Shown here: piece by piece, positions 1-6,749 of the stretch
How the letters are laid out: each line of letters begins with the position of its first letter
Numbering within the stretch: the stretch's first letter is position 1
DNA from: a virus
Strand: one strand, 5' to 3'
Virus record (IMG/VR): IMGVR_UViG_3300010334_000241
Coordinates: 1 to 25,443 of that record
Length of the DNA: 25,443 nt
Translations under genes and position numbers: made by a program
The notes under the pieces: generated by a model
What the model saw: only the letters and a program-made list of their open reading frames with translations
Database searches by the model: none
Told to the model about the DNA's origin: nothing

Positions 1-149
1 CGACCACGCTTGTCAAATCCTTTGATGGGATTCTTAAAGTAAAATGGAACTGTATCACCTGTCTTGATATAGGCAACCAAGTTGTTGCTGTCCAACAAGT
101 AGATGTGAGCCGGAAATAGCCCGCCAGTGGTTTCTTTAAAGGCTTGCAT
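1..149 (-). CDS. hypothetical protein, N-terminal part (runs off the window)
   Basis: Open from an ATG at 147-149 to the window edge, about 49 codons. It begins MQAFKETTGGLFPAHIYLLD and continues with a beta-rich stretch. The start overlaps the stop of the upstream LPD29-like gene in a TAATG arrangement, so the two are probably translationally coupled and share the promoter at 557-585. I recognise no family from this fragment. The call rests on frame continuity and the tight overlap, which is the rule in this genome. Confidence 0.6.
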   Translation of the reverse strand, partial: MQAFKETTGGLFPAHIYLLDSNNLVAYIKTGDTVPFYFKNPIKGFDKRG

Positions 150-523
150 TATTTGGTCTGGATGTAAGGCTTGTCCCATGCACCAACTTGAAGGTGCATG
201 TAGTAAGCGGTGTGAAAGTAATCAGTCTGTGCGTCTGACTCGTCGAACCAACGACGTCCACCAGGTATGGTGCTGGGTGCAATTTTAATAATGCGAATGA
301 TCTGTTCAAAGAAAGATTTGTGTTCGCCGTAATTGCCCAAATGGTAGTGATTGATCTGACCGTGATTTTGCAACACATCACTGAAGTCTGCAGGACCAGT
401 TTTAATGGTAACATCAACTGACAAACTGCCAGAGCCCTTACGCACACCAAATTTGAATTTTGGAAATTGTGCTTTAAGTTCATCACGGATTGCTTTAACT
501 TCGTTAGCGCCAATGTATGCCAT
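149..523 (-). CDS. LPD29-like small protein
   Basis: 124 aa, starting MAYIGANEVKAIRDELKAQF. A helix ("KAIRDELKAQFP") is followed by a basic, Gly/Ser-rich beta strand ("FKFGVRKGSGSLSVDV") and a second half rich in aromatics. This resembles the LPD29 domain (large polyvalent protein associated domain 29), which occurs in phage and mobile-element polyproteins. That assignment is from memory of the pattern, not a search. The ATG has a CAGGAG ribosome site and lies 33 bp below the -10 of the promoter at 557-585. No enzymatic role can be stated. Confidence 0.75.
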   Translation of the reverse strand: MAYIGANEVKAIRDELKAQFPKFKFGVRKGSGSLSVDVTIKTGPADFSDVLQNHGQINHYHLGNYGEHKSFFEQIIRIIKIAPSTIPGGRRWFDESDAQTDYFHTAYYMHLQVGAWDKPYIQTK

Positions 524-556
524 TTAAAACTCCTGTTTGTTGCTGTCTATGTATGT

Positions 557-585
557 ATTATACCGGATTCTGCCCGTTTGGTCAA
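557..585 (-). promoter_or_regulatory. sigma70-type promoter for the LPD29-like gene
   Basis: On the minus strand, TTGACC (580-585), a 17-bp spacer and a perfect TATAAT (557-562). The -35 box overlaps the stop codon of the upstream 110-aa gene. It drives the genes starting at 523 and 149. Confidence 0.8.
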
Positions 586-914
586 CCTTTATTTGGAATT
601 TCATAAATGATGCCCTGTGCGGTAACTTTCTTCACAATGCCTGCACGGGTGTAGTCTGCTTCCAGCAGGGCCAAGTTCTTGCGATCACGAACTGTGGGTT
701 GTTCAATTTTGATAGCAATGAACCGCTTGCGAAAATTGATGTGGATCTCTTTGGCAGTGGAGTACACCATACCAAGTCCCAGTCGCATACGCTCGGCCTG
801 GACCTTTTGTGCGTCGGTGTATTTTGTGCTCATTGCAAAATTACGCATACGAGCATCTTGAGCGGCCCACCATTTGTTTGGTGCGGCCTGTGTGTCAAGT
901 TCTCTGGTGTTCAT
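582..914 (-). CDS. hypothetical protein, 110 aa
   Basis: Starts MNTRELDTQAAPNKWWAAQD, with an N-terminal helical segment rich in Arg, Gln and Met and a C-terminal half that alternates like beta strands ("FIAIKIEQPTVRDRKNLALLEADY" region, residues about 65-90). No signal peptide or membrane segment is visible. AGAGG precedes the ATG, and a single base separates it from the stop of the 36-aa membrane peptide upstream. It belongs to the operon that starts at 1632. I do not recognise a family. Soluble, probably an early or middle phage protein by context only. Confidence 0.75.
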   Translation of the reverse strand: MNTRELDTQAAPNKWWAAQDARMRNFAMSTKYTDAQKVQAERMRLGLGMVYSTAKEIHINFRKRFIAIKIEQPTVRDRKNLALLEADYTRAGIVKKVTAQGIIYEIPNKG

Positions 915-915
915 A

Positions 916-1026
916 TTAACCTCTTGTCAAGTCAGGCATGAAACATAGTAGCACAACAAAGGCCACAAAGGCCACGCAGGTAATTATTTCATTAATCTTT
1001 TGTTCACGATCAAGTTGATTCCACAT
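916..1026 (-). CDS. 36-aa single-span membrane peptide
   Basis: Starts MWNQLDREQKINEIITCVAF. Charged N-terminus of about 12 residues, then one hydrophobic helix (residues about 13-29) ending before PDLTRG, so probably one inner-membrane span. I chose this ATG rather than an upstream in-frame one at 1098 because AAGGA sits about 7 nt ahead of it, and the longer form would overlap the preceding gene with low-complexity Thr/Lys/Met sequence. Function unknown. Its place in a run of tiny coupled genes is typical of T4-type phage host-takeover regions. Confidence 0.65.
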   Translation of the reverse strand: MWNQLDREQKINEIITCVAFVAFVVLLCFMPDLTRG

Positions 1027-1036
1027 ATTCTTTTCC

Positions 1037-1255
1037 TTAGTTCCAGTTTTTCTTGTCGCCATACTTTTCGTTATAGTCATAGCCTTCATTGTACTCACGG
1101 ATGTCTAGCTGATCCACGGCCTGAACGCGAGGCTCATTATAGGTACCATTAGGGTACCAATGTGGATCTCTTGGGCGACCATAGTAACTGTCTGCGGCAC
1201 CTCTGTCATAGAGACTGCCATGCTTGCGATCATAAATGGTATCAAACTTCATCAT
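1037..1255 (-). CDS. conserved small phage protein, 72 aa (YDRxHGSxYDRGxADSYYGR type)
   Basis: Starts MMKFDTIYDRKHGSLYDRGA, followed by ADSYYGRPRDPHWYPNGTY. This Tyr/Asp/Arg-rich signature recurs in small phage and proteobacterial proteins of unknown function; the recognition is from memory. AAGGAGACTGT precedes the first ATG. The start overlaps the TGA of the 126-aa gene (ATGATGA), so translation is probably coupled. Acidic-aromatic and without membrane segments. No function is known to me. Confidence 0.8.
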   Translation of the reverse strand: MMKFDTIYDRKHGSLYDRGAADSYYGRPRDPHWYPNGTYNEPRVQAVDQLDIREYNEGYDYNEKYGDKKNWN

Positions 1256-1632
1256 ACAGTCTCCTTGACTCGAAAGTAATGGTAGGGCAAGCCCAAATCG
1301 TAGCACAAGTATTCCCAGTCGCCATTGGCATTGCTGGCTTCCATGATCCAACGAAGTGCAACTTCGCGGGTACCTGCACCCATACAGATGGTGTTGGTCA
1401 CATGCTGTTCAAACTTAATGACAGCTTCGGCTTCGGAGGCCTTGCGGGCGATTTCTTCACGGTCAATTGCTTGACCCAGAATCACAAACTCCTCCTGGAA
1501 CTGCTCCAGCGTCCAAGTGCTGGTGTCAATGCCACGGGGGCGGACACCATAAGCATCCTTGTACATGTCCCAAAATGTGCATTGGGCTTGCTCCAAATCG
1601 CTCATCTCTTCCCAGCTTTTAAAGTCTTCCAT
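1252..1632 (-). CDS. conserved hypothetical phage protein, 126 aa (DMYKDxYGVRPRG motif)
   Basis: Starts MEDFKSWEEMSDLEQAQCTF. It carries WDMYKDAYGVRPRGIDTSTW at residues about 20-40, a motif I associate with a widespread family of short phage and Gram-negative proteins without known function. The rest is helical and acidic, ending in an aromatic segment ("LCYDLGLPYHYFRVKE"). I start it at the ATG at 1632 because AAGGAGAGCAAG lies just before it; an in-frame ATG ten codons upstream has no comparable site. First gene of a five-gene operon (1632 down to 582) under the promoter at 1663-1691. Confidence 0.8.
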   Translation of the reverse strand: MEDFKSWEEMSDLEQAQCTFWDMYKDAYGVRPRGIDTSTWTLEQFQEEFVILGQAIDREEIARKASEAEAVIKFEQHVTNTICMGAGTREVALRWIMEASNANGDWEYLCYDLGLPYHYFRVKETV

Positions 1633-1662
1633 CTTGCTCTCCTTGTTCCTTACTATGTTCAT

Positions 1663-1691
1663 AGTATAAGCGATCTAGGCCCAACTGTCAA
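1663..1691 (-). promoter_or_regulatory. strong sigma70-type promoter
   Basis: Minus strand: perfect TTGACA (1686-1691), 17-bp spacer, TATACT (1663-1668). Drives the operon starting at 1632. The palindrome at 1711-1730 lies about 20 bp upstream of the -35. Confidence 0.85.
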
Positions 1692-1710
1692 CCGTTTTCT
1701 GAGTCTATTT

Positions 1711-1730
1711 TTGTTGTATTTTTACAACAA
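1711..1730. promoter_or_regulatory. palindrome, possible operator (TTGTTGTA-4nt-TACAACAA)
   Basis: Perfect 8-bp arms around a 4-nt T/A centre. It includes the stop codon of the 76-aa membrane protein and sits about 20 bp upstream of the -35 at 1686-1691. Relatives lie at 2299-2314, 2333-2348 and 24788-24803. There is no U-tract after the hairpin on either strand, so it does not look like an intrinsic terminator. Confidence 0.55.
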
Positions 1731-1952
1731 CTTTAGTAACCCTACAATCCCAATGGCTATTGACACTAAATTGACTGCCATTTGCGGCCGATTTCCTGCA
1801 CGAATGGCCCAGGCTAAAAATGCCACTGTACCTACTGCAAAGACCACAATATTGTAAGGATACATGGAAGGGCCAATGGCATTCAATGTGTGGCCGGCAA
1901 TAATTAATACTGCACCGGCCCACTGTAGTACTTCGTCAAAGTTAAACTTCAT
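1722..1952 (-). CDS. small integral membrane protein, 76 aa
   Basis: Starts MKFNFDEVLQWAGAVLIIAG. Three hydrophobic stretches (residues about 10-27, 33-50 and 58-75) predict two or three spans. The motif GHTLNAIGP...YPYN and a later NRPQMAVN sit in the loops. I have seen this pattern in small uncharacterised phage and bacterial membrane proteins (possibly DUF6552, unverified). Its ATG overlaps the TAA of the 85-aa gene (TAATG). Its own stop lies inside the palindrome at 1711-1730. Function unknown. Confidence 0.75.
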   Translation of the reverse strand: MKFNFDEVLQWAGAVLIIAGHTLNAIGPSMYPYNIVVFAVGTVAFLAWAIRAGNRPQMAVNLVSIAIGIVGLLKLL

Positions 1953-2209
1953 TAGGCAAATTCGTAAAATTTAACTGAGGAGTCCAGCTTCTGCAAGTCA
2001 CGGGCCGCGGCAGTCAATGCACGATACTTGGCCTGTACTTGGCTACGAGGCAATTCACCATCGCAAGTTAAATTCTCTGGGCTAAGATCTGCATCCAAAC
2101 AGTCAGCAACTTCTTGACGACCCTTGGCAGTTTGGATTTCAAATTGACGACCTTTGAAGATAGCGTTCCACTGATTCTTCTTGTCGATGTAAGTTTGAAG
2201 TGCTTTCAT
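1952..2209 (-). CDS. hypothetical protein, 85 aa
   Basis: Starts MKALQTYIDKKNQWNAIFKG. Mixed helix/strand, acidic middle ("CLDADLSPENLTCDGELP"), then a helical stretch with Arg and Gln ("RSQVQAKYRALTAAARDLQK"). No membrane segment. AAGGAACC precedes the ATG, and the promoter at 2239-2267 lies directly upstream, so it leads a two-gene operon with the 76-aa membrane protein. I recognise no family. Confidence 0.75.
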   Translation of the reverse strand: MKALQTYIDKKNQWNAIFKGRQFEIQTAKGRQEVADCLDADLSPENLTCDGELPRSQVQAKYRALTAAARDLQKLDSSVKFYEFA

Positions 2210-2238
2210 TGCGGTTCCTTTTTGCTGTTTAAGTGTTT

Positions 2239-2267
2239 ATTATACTGTGGATTGAGCCTGTGGTCAA
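2239..2267 (-). promoter_or_regulatory. strong sigma70-type promoter
   Basis: Minus strand: TTGACC (2262-2267), 17-bp spacer, perfect TATAAT (2239-2244), 29 bp upstream of the ATG at 2209. Two copies of the GTTGTA-type palindrome lie upstream, at 2299-2314 and 2333-2348. Confidence 0.85.
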
Positions 2268-2298
2268 CCGTTTTCTGGTGTTTTTTAAGCCTATTTTT

Positions 2299-2348
2299 GT
2301 TGTATTTTTGCAACACAAAAACTAGTACTTTTGTTGCATTTTTACAAC
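2299..2348. repeat. two tandem copies of the GTTGYA-4nt-TRCAAC palindrome
   Basis: GTTGTA-TTTT-TGCAAC at 2299-2314 and GTTGCA-TTTT-TACAAC at 2333-2348, centres 34 bp apart. The second copy contains the stop codon of the SleB gene, as the copy at 1711-1730 does for its upstream gene. Both lie between that gene's end and the promoter at 2239-2267. Confidence 0.55.
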
Positions 2349-2878
2349 ATAGCTAGCCAGCTGTTTCGCGCTTTGGTGTAGAAAATATGACGCCCAATTT
2401 GTGTCACTTTGTGCTCTTGTACTGCCCAATGCGGATCTTTAATATAGTCAGCATGGTAAAATAAACTCTTGTCAAGACTGGCAACTTTATAGCCATGTAT
2501 GACATCCCATGCAACGCTTTCCGCTTCAGCATATAGTGCTGGATTGGGTTTGGGTAGTTTCTTTTTTAAGGTCCAAGAAAATTGCCCCCGGGCATAAACA
2601 ACAGAACAAATATCTTTGCCCCAGTAGCCTGTGCTGAGCCGGTTCAGTGTGACATGGCCCACTGCATACTTGCCAACTTGGTCCTCTACTCCGGCCTCAT
2701 AATAGATGTTGCGGGCCAGGCATTCAAGATCTTTAGGGGTGTACTTGACTGTGGTTGAGGTTTTTACGATTCGATTTAGGTCCTCAACTTCACTTTGAAT
2801 AATGTCCAATCGTGATTCTATACGAACCATAAAGAGTAACAGAGCTGAAATTCCTAATACGGTGAGCCACTTATTCAT
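2342..2878 (-). CDS. membrane-anchored SleB-type cell wall hydrolase (probable endolysin)
   Basis: 178 aa. An N-terminal hydrophobic helix (residues 4-19) with few flanking charges looks like a signal anchor, followed by a short coiled stretch (22-40) and a Hydrolase_2/SleB domain from about 48 to the end. Family marks visible: LARNIYYEA with the likely catalytic Glu61, GHVTLNR, C91 and GQFSW (98-102). SleB-family enzymes cleave peptidoglycan glycan strands as lytic transglycosylases or amidase-like hydrolases. Here host lysis is the likely role, with export through Sec in a signal-anchor-release manner (inference). GAGGTAAAG precedes the ATG. It is a single-gene unit under the promoter at 2911-2939. 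Confidence 0.88.
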   Translation of the reverse strand: MNKWLTVLGISALLLFMVRIESRLDIIQSEVEDLNRIVKTSTTVKYTPKDLECLARNIYYEAGVEDQVGKYAVGHVTLNRLSTGYWGKDICSVVYARGQFSWTLKKKLPKPNPALYAEAESVAWDVIHGYKVASLDKSLFYHADYIKDPHWAVQEHKVTQIGRHIFYTKARNSWLAML

Positions 2879-2910
2879 CTTTACCTCGAGTAAAGTTTAA
2901 CAAGTTCCTA

Positions 2911-2939
2911 GTATAACATAGGTCTGATCATCTTGTCAA
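2911..2939 (-). promoter_or_regulatory. sigma70-type promoter for the SleB gene
   Basis: Minus strand: perfect TTGACA (2934-2939) with TTATAC at 17 bp, or TATACT at 18 bp (2910-2916). It begins directly at the U-tract of the terminator at 2941-2964. Confidence 0.8.
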
Positions 2940-2940
2940 G

Positions 2941-2964
2941 AAAAAAGGACCCTAAGGTCCTTTT
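2941..2964 (-). terminator. intrinsic terminator after the DUF4337-like gene
   Basis: On the minus strand AAAAGGACC, a 4-nt loop, GGTCC and then a run of six T. It separates the DUF4337-like gene from the SleB promoter, whose -35 is adjacent. The A/T flanks make it potentially bidirectional. Confidence 0.85.
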
Positions 2965-2986
2965 GTTGCAATTTTACTACAGTGGT

Positions 2987-3571
2987 TTAGAACCAGAGTA
3001 AAACGCCCTGACTACTCAATAACATGCCAATGCCTGCAACAATAAAACTGCTCCAGAACAACGGAATGCTGACTGCCAATATACTTGCTGACAGTACAAC
3101 AATTGATAATTGGTATGCAGTACTTGCATAGCCAATCCACGGACTACGCTTTTTGGCCTCATCTCGTTCTGCTTCAAGTGCCTTTGCTTTGATCATTAAA
3201 TCTCGCTTGCCATCTTTGGGTTCGTTTTCATAACGATCAATTCTAGCCTTCAGCTCGTCTGCCCGTTTAACATCCTTTGCTCGTAGTGCATCATCACGAG
3301 CATATTCAGCCATGGTTTGTTTCATGGACTTGGCTTGATAAAAAGCCCAAGTGTCATTTGCTTTAATTGTATTGTTTAGTACTGTTGAACCAAGGGTGCC
3401 GCCGTACCATGCATTGACTGCAAGTAACAATGCAAATACATTGATAACCATACCAGCTTTGTCTTTGATTTTTGCTTCGCGCTCTGATCTTGATCCAACT
3501 GGAGGCTTTGGTGCATCTGGGTCCTTTGGTGTTTTATTGATTAAATTCATTACGCTGTCAATAAGTGCCAT
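2987..3571 (-). CDS. DUF4337-like membrane protein
   Basis: 194 aa. Basic, Pro-rich N-terminus ("DPDAPKPPVGSRSEREAK"), a first span at about 40-58 ("VINVFALLLAVNAWYGG"), then NNTIKANDTWAFYQAKSMKQ, a characteristic signature of DUF4337. A long charged helix follows (about 80-145), then two C-terminal spans (about 150-168 and 172-192). DUF4337 proteins are inner-membrane proteins of unknown function found in bacteria and T4-type phages. AAGGATT precedes the ATG. A 17-aa peptide gene lies just upstream, and an intrinsic terminator follows. Confidence 0.8.
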   Translation of the reverse strand: MALIDSVMNLINKTPKDPDAPKPPVGSRSEREAKIKDKAGMVINVFALLLAVNAWYGGTLGSTVLNNTIKANDTWAFYQAKSMKQTMAEYARDDALRAKDVKRADELKARIDRYENEPKDGKRDLMIKAKALEAERDEAKKRSPWIGYASTAYQLSIVVLSASILAVSIPLFWSSFIVAGIGMLLSSQGVLLWF

Positions 3572-3580
3572 TTTTAATCC

Positions 3581-3634
3581 TTATTTCTTATGGTTGCCGC
3601 CGCAGATTGGGCATTCTTCTTGTGTTAGGTACAT
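3581..3634 (-). CDS. 17-aa peptide with a CxxC pair
   Basis: MYLTQEECPICGGNHKK: an ATG with AGGAGG eight bases upstream, and a CPICGG zinc-knuckle-like pair. Further upstream, at about 3654-3663, AATAAATAA resembles a T4-type late promoter. Too short for homology-based support, but the very strong ribosome site and the cysteine motif argue for translation. It lies between the radical SAM gene and the DUF4337-like gene. Could also be only a leader. Confidence 0.5.
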   Translation of the reverse strand: MYLTQEECPICGGNHKK

Positions 3635-3662
3635 GTTAGTGTCCTCCTGTACTTTATTTATT

Positions 3663-4742
3663 TTATTTTGCCAATTTGGTAGCTTGACTTATTCTATAAT
3701 TTGATTTGTCTGGATGGCAGGAATGAAAACAGCTCATTAATGCTCGGTCTGTGGTAATACGATTGTAAATCCAATCAAACCCTCGATCTACAATGGCACT
3801 CACTGTTGTGCTTGCAATCAAATCCTGTAGAGTCAGTCCGGCTTCGGCTAGTGCAGTTGCAAAACTGGCATAGCGATGATCTGTTTCTCGAGTAAAAGAT
3901 AGGACTCCAATAAAACAACATGGCGCAACAGACCAATCTGCACCAACATAAATGCTCCTGGTTCGCAGGCTTTCACAATTGTCCAAGCTGGGCAATGGCG
4001 TACTGTTGTGCATTTGTACAGCTCGAAATGTTCCATTGCGATATCTTACTTCTTTTGATTGCAATTCGGCCAAAGTTCTAGTGCTTGAAGTATATGGAGC
4101 AGTTGGTGCTGGTAGCAACTCATGTGTGGTATTTCCATTCTTGTCCCTGGCTGGAGCAAAATATCTATCACTGTGTCTGGCATAGAATTTTGCAAAACCC
4201 AGTTGCTTTGCTAGGCTTGCACACTCATCAACTTGATGATCGTTGTGGGCGAACCTGGTCATGATCCAATCAGCTGTTCCGCCGGCATTGATAAATGTCT
4301 TGGCATTGTCAATGATAAACTTCCAATTGGTCTGTCGTCTATACAAGTGATGTGTATCTTCCAGACCATCCAGTGCAAATGATATTCTAACATTTTTTAT
4401 CAGGGCCAGACTTTTCCAAAACTCTGGAGTCCTGGCTGAACCATTGGTGTTGATTTCAATCTGTGCTGTTGGACTTGCTGAACTGAAGTGCTGTATAATT
4501 TCCAGTGCATCTCGATTTGTAATGAAATCGCCCACGGTGCCGTTGATGAGAAACTTTTCAATATTGACCAGGTCTGCTGTTGGTAATCGAGCTCTAACCT
4601 GTTCAATGGTCCAAACTTGATCCATACTAATACTAGGATGTTCGTACAAGCTGGAAGTTGGATATCTAGCACACAACGGGCAGGCCGCATTGCATTGCGA
4701 ACTGATTTCCAAATGCAGATGTTTAACTGCTGACCAATTCAT
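3663..4742 (-). CDS. radical SAM protein with C-terminal cysteine-rich (twitch/SPASM-like) region
   Basis: 359 aa. The radical SAM cluster motif CNAACPLC is near the N-terminus (Cys17, Cys21, Cys24), followed by barrel-type segments ("IEINTNGSARTPEFWK", "RISFALDGLEDTHHLYRR"). The C-terminal third adds cysteines ("NCESLRTRSIYVGADWSVAPCCF" and "CFHSCHPD"), compatible with an auxiliary cluster domain of the twitch/SPASM kind. Such proteins usually modify peptides, proteins or carbohydrates by radical chemistry; the substrate cannot be read here. The start ATG overlaps the stop of the glycosyltransferase (TAATG). It is the third gene of the PlcP-like/GT4 operon, so a role in envelope or glycolipid chemistry is possible (inference). 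Confidence 0.85.
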   Translation of the reverse strand: MNWSAVKHLHLEISSQCNAACPLCARYPTSSLYEHPSISMDQVWTIEQVRARLPTADLVNIEKFLINGTVGDFITNRDALEIIQHFSSASPTAQIEINTNGSARTPEFWKSLALIKNVRISFALDGLEDTHHLYRRQTNWKFIIDNAKTFINAGGTADWIMTRFAHNDHQVDECASLAKQLGFAKFYARHSDRYFAPARDKNGNTTHELLPAPTAPYTSSTRTLAELQSKEVRYRNGTFRAVQMHNSTPLPSLDNCESLRTRSIYVGADWSVAPCCFIGVLSFTRETDHRYASFATALAEAGLTLQDLIASTTVSAIVDRGFDWIYNRITTDRALMSCFHSCHPDKSNYRISQATKLAK

Positions 4743-5749
4743 TAAACCTTCTCTACCAGGTTGTCTCTGAATATTTCCCAGGCTCGTTTCCATGTCCATC
4801 TTTGACTTACTCTATGCACATCGGCTCTGTTAATTTTCAAACACTTGTCAACTGCCGCCGCCAGACCTTCGCTTTCTTCAACCATGAATCCGGTAACACC
4901 TTGATCAATCACATCAGCAGGTCCTTGGCAGTTATACGCCGCTACAGGAGTGCCACAGGCCATGGCTTCAATCATTACCAGTCCAAATGTTTCCCATTTA
5001 CTGGGGAATACAAACACTTCAGCATTGGCATAGTAACGAGCAAGATCAACTCCTGTCTTAAATCCTGTGAACACAACTTCTGGATATTGCCGGCGATATG
5101 TTTCCAGCATGGGGCCATCTCCTACCATGATTTTTTGATAACCAGGATAGTCTAATTCTAAAAACGCTTCTAGATTCTTTTCCTTGCTGACACGACTTAC
5201 GCACAGCAAGTATCTACTAGGAAAGTCTTCTCTCAGATCAGGAGTAAAGATCGCACGGTCAACACCGCGAGTCCAGGGCAATACTTCGCCACCGAATCCG
5301 TGTGCTTTTAGTTCAGCAACCATTGAATCAGTAGTTGTTAAAACTTTGCCGCTATGTTTATGAAACCATCTAACAAAGCGCCAAGTAATCCATTCAGGAA
5401 CTCCAAATAGCTTTCTGAGCCCTTCAGGAAACTTAGTGTGATAAGCGGTATTGTGGCGAATATTAGCCAGTGAAAGATATGCTCTAGCCCACAGACCAAG
5501 AGGACCTTCTGTGGCGATATGGATATAATCCGGATTGATCTCCTCAATCTTCTTGCCCAGATTGCGCGGATAGGCAATCTTGACTTCGTTGTAGCCAGGG
5601 CAATCAATGTAGCTGAACCACCCGGGATGAAGCACCACAAAGTTATAACCATCCAAAATCGCATGCGCCTCAATATTTGTGTAGGTCGTAACCACGCCAT
5701 TTATTTGCTCCGGTAAATTATCTGTTATTATCAGTATTGTCTTTGTCAT
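4742..5749 (-). CDS. GT4-family glycosyltransferase, Agt-like (diacylglycerol glycosyltransferase candidate)
   Basis: 335 aa, GT-B fold. The N-terminal domain has NGVVTTY at residues 17-23 (acceptor-side glycine loop) and EINPDYIHIATEGPLG. The C-terminal domain has LCVSRVSKEKN, MVGDGP (208-213) and the E-x7-E motif (Glu253, Glu261, "SKWETFGLVMIEAMACGTPV"). This layout fits retaining GT4 enzymes using nucleotide sugars. It overlaps the upstream PlcP-like gene by 32 bp. In phosphate-starved bacteria the pair PlcP plus Agt replaces phospholipids by glycolipids, with Agt adding sugar to diacylglycerol. The pairing supports that role here. Alternatives are a mannosyl- or capsule/LPS-type glycosyltransferase. 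Family confidence is high, substrate moderate. Confidence 0.88.
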   Translation of the reverse strand: MTKTILIITDNLPEQINGVVTTYTNIEAHAILDGYNFVVLHPGWFSYIDCPGYNEVKIAYPRNLGKKIEEINPDYIHIATEGPLGLWARAYLSLANIRHNTAYHTKFPEGLRKLFGVPEWITWRFVRWFHKHSGKVLTTTDSMVAELKAHGFGGEVLPWTRGVDRAIFTPDLREDFPSRYLLCVSRVSKEKNLEAFLELDYPGYQKIMVGDGPMLETYRRQYPEVVFTGFKTGVDLARYYANAEVFVFPSKWETFGLVMIEAMACGTPVAAYNCQGPADVIDQGVTGFMVEESEGLAAAVDKCLKINRADVHRVSQRWTWKRAWEIFRDNLVEKV

Positions 5750-6497
5750 TGCTTTTGGTCCATGTAATTATTTCCCAACGACCGTCATGATGTTCTACAA
5801 GTGCAGTACACGATTCTACCCAGTCACCGTCGTTCATATATATGATGCCATCTATTTCTTTTATTTCCGCGTGGTGTATGTGTCCACATATGACTCCATC
5901 ATATCCACGCTTTTTACAATAGGTGGCTAGATTTTTTTCAAAGTGGAATATAAAGTCCACTGCTTTCTTTACTCTTGCTTTGAGATACTGACTAAGACTA
6001 AAGTACCCAAAACCCATACGATGACGTAGCCAATTGTATTTGCTATTAAGCGATAAAATGATATCATATGCCTTGTCTCCTAAAAATGCTATCCACGGTG
6101 CCAATCTTGTGATACCGTCAAACAGGTCGCCATGTGTAACAAGATAGTGTCGACCATCAGCACCTATGTGTTCTATTTGATTGTGTATTTCCACCAGGCC
6201 AAAACTAAATCCATATGGTATCATGGGTCTCAAAAACTCATCATGATTGCCGGCAATGAATACAACTCGAGTACCACGCTTGGCATGTCCCAATACTCTA
6301 CGAACAACATTGGTGTGGCTTTGTTTCCAACGCCATTTGTTTTGTTGAATCTTCCATGCATCAATTATATCGCCTACTAGATATAATGTATCACAACTGT
6401 TGTGTTTAAGGAAATTGTTCAGCTGTCCAGCTTTACAATCTCTAGTGCCTAAATGTACATCGGAAACAAAAATTGAGCGATAAGTTTTGGCTGTCAT
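5718..6497 (-). CDS. PlcP-like calcineurin-fold phosphoesterase (phospholipase C / LpxH-type, COG2908)
   Basis: 259 aa. All metal-binding blocks of the metallophosphoesterase fold are present: SDVHLG (Asp13, His15), GDIID (42-46), GNHDE (83-87), THGD (121-124) and GHIHH (205-209). The C-terminus has the NDGDWVESCTALVEH block that I associate with the COG2908 subgroup containing PlcP, the phospholipase C that hydrolyses membrane phospholipids to diacylglycerol under phosphate limitation. The same subgroup is often annotated as UDP-2,3-diacylglucosamine diphosphatase (LpxH). Its coupling with a GT4 gene favours PlcP. No obvious ribosome site or sigma70 promoter is seen upstream of the ATG. It would act at the inner membrane. 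Confidence 0.88.
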   Translation of the reverse strand: MTAKTYRSIFVSDVHLGTRDCKAGQLNNFLKHNSCDTLYLVGDIIDAWKIQQNKWRWKQSHTNVVRRVLGHAKRGTRVVFIAGNHDEFLRPMIPYGFSFGLVEIHNQIEHIGADGRHYLVTHGDLFDGITRLAPWIAFLGDKAYDIILSLNSKYNWLRHRMGFGYFSLSQYLKARVKKAVDFIFHFEKNLATYCKKRGYDGVICGHIHHAEIKEIDGIIYMNDGDWVESCTALVEHHDGRWEIITWTKSNDKDNTDNNR

Positions 6498-6547
6498 ACC
6501 ATTACTTATCGCCCAATTGTGGATTTTTGTGTTACTGTTTTGTTACA

Positions 6548-6706
6548 CTAAATCCTAACCAAAGTCCATTTTGTTGTAAATGACTTACCTTCGGCCTTGT
6601 GTTTCAGTATCTTTGCAAACTCTTTTTGACGGAGTTCAGCAATGGTTTCTGTATCATGGTCGACGCAAGCCCTGTACAGTTTAGCCAGTAGCTTTTTCTG
6701 TTTCAT
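6548..6706 (-). CDS. 52-aa basic phage protein
   Basis: Starts [20 protein letters not shown] and ends in a basic segment ("[18 protein letters not shown]"). Helical and lysine-rich, with no membrane segment. A strong AAGGAGGA site lies 8 nt ahead of the ATG, and a GATAAATA late-type motif (6728-6735) lies about 20 nt upstream. It is divergent from the amidotransferase-like gene at 6750, whose own late motif is immediately adjacent. Function unknown; I recognise only the general look of T4-type small proteins. Confidence 0.75.
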   Translation of the reverse strand: MKQKKLLAKLYRACVDHDTETIAELRQKEFAKILKHKAEGKSFTTKWTLVRI

Positions 6707-6727
6707 GGTTGAGTCCTCCTTGACAAG

Positions 6728-6745
6728 TATTTATCTATATAAATA
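6728..6745. promoter_or_regulatory. back-to-back T4-type late promoter motifs
   Basis: Minus strand GATAAATA (6728-6735) for the 52-aa gene and plus strand TATAAATA (6738-6745), a perfect T4 late -10 box, for the gene at 6750. The plus motif ends only 4 nt before the ATG. Confidence 0.7.
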
Positions 6746-6749
6746 GATC

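Noticed and set aside
4802-5155. Plus-strand ORF opposite the glycosyltransferase
   Set aside because: Antisense shadow of a well-supported enzyme; no ribosome site, no late motif, no recognisable protein. The same holds for the other long opposite-strand ORFs in the window.
5718-6497. LpxH (lipid A pathway) as the primary call for the phosphoesterase
   Set aside because: The family overlap is real, but the coupled GT4 gene and the GDWVESCTALVEH C-terminal block fit PlcP better. Kept as an alternative.
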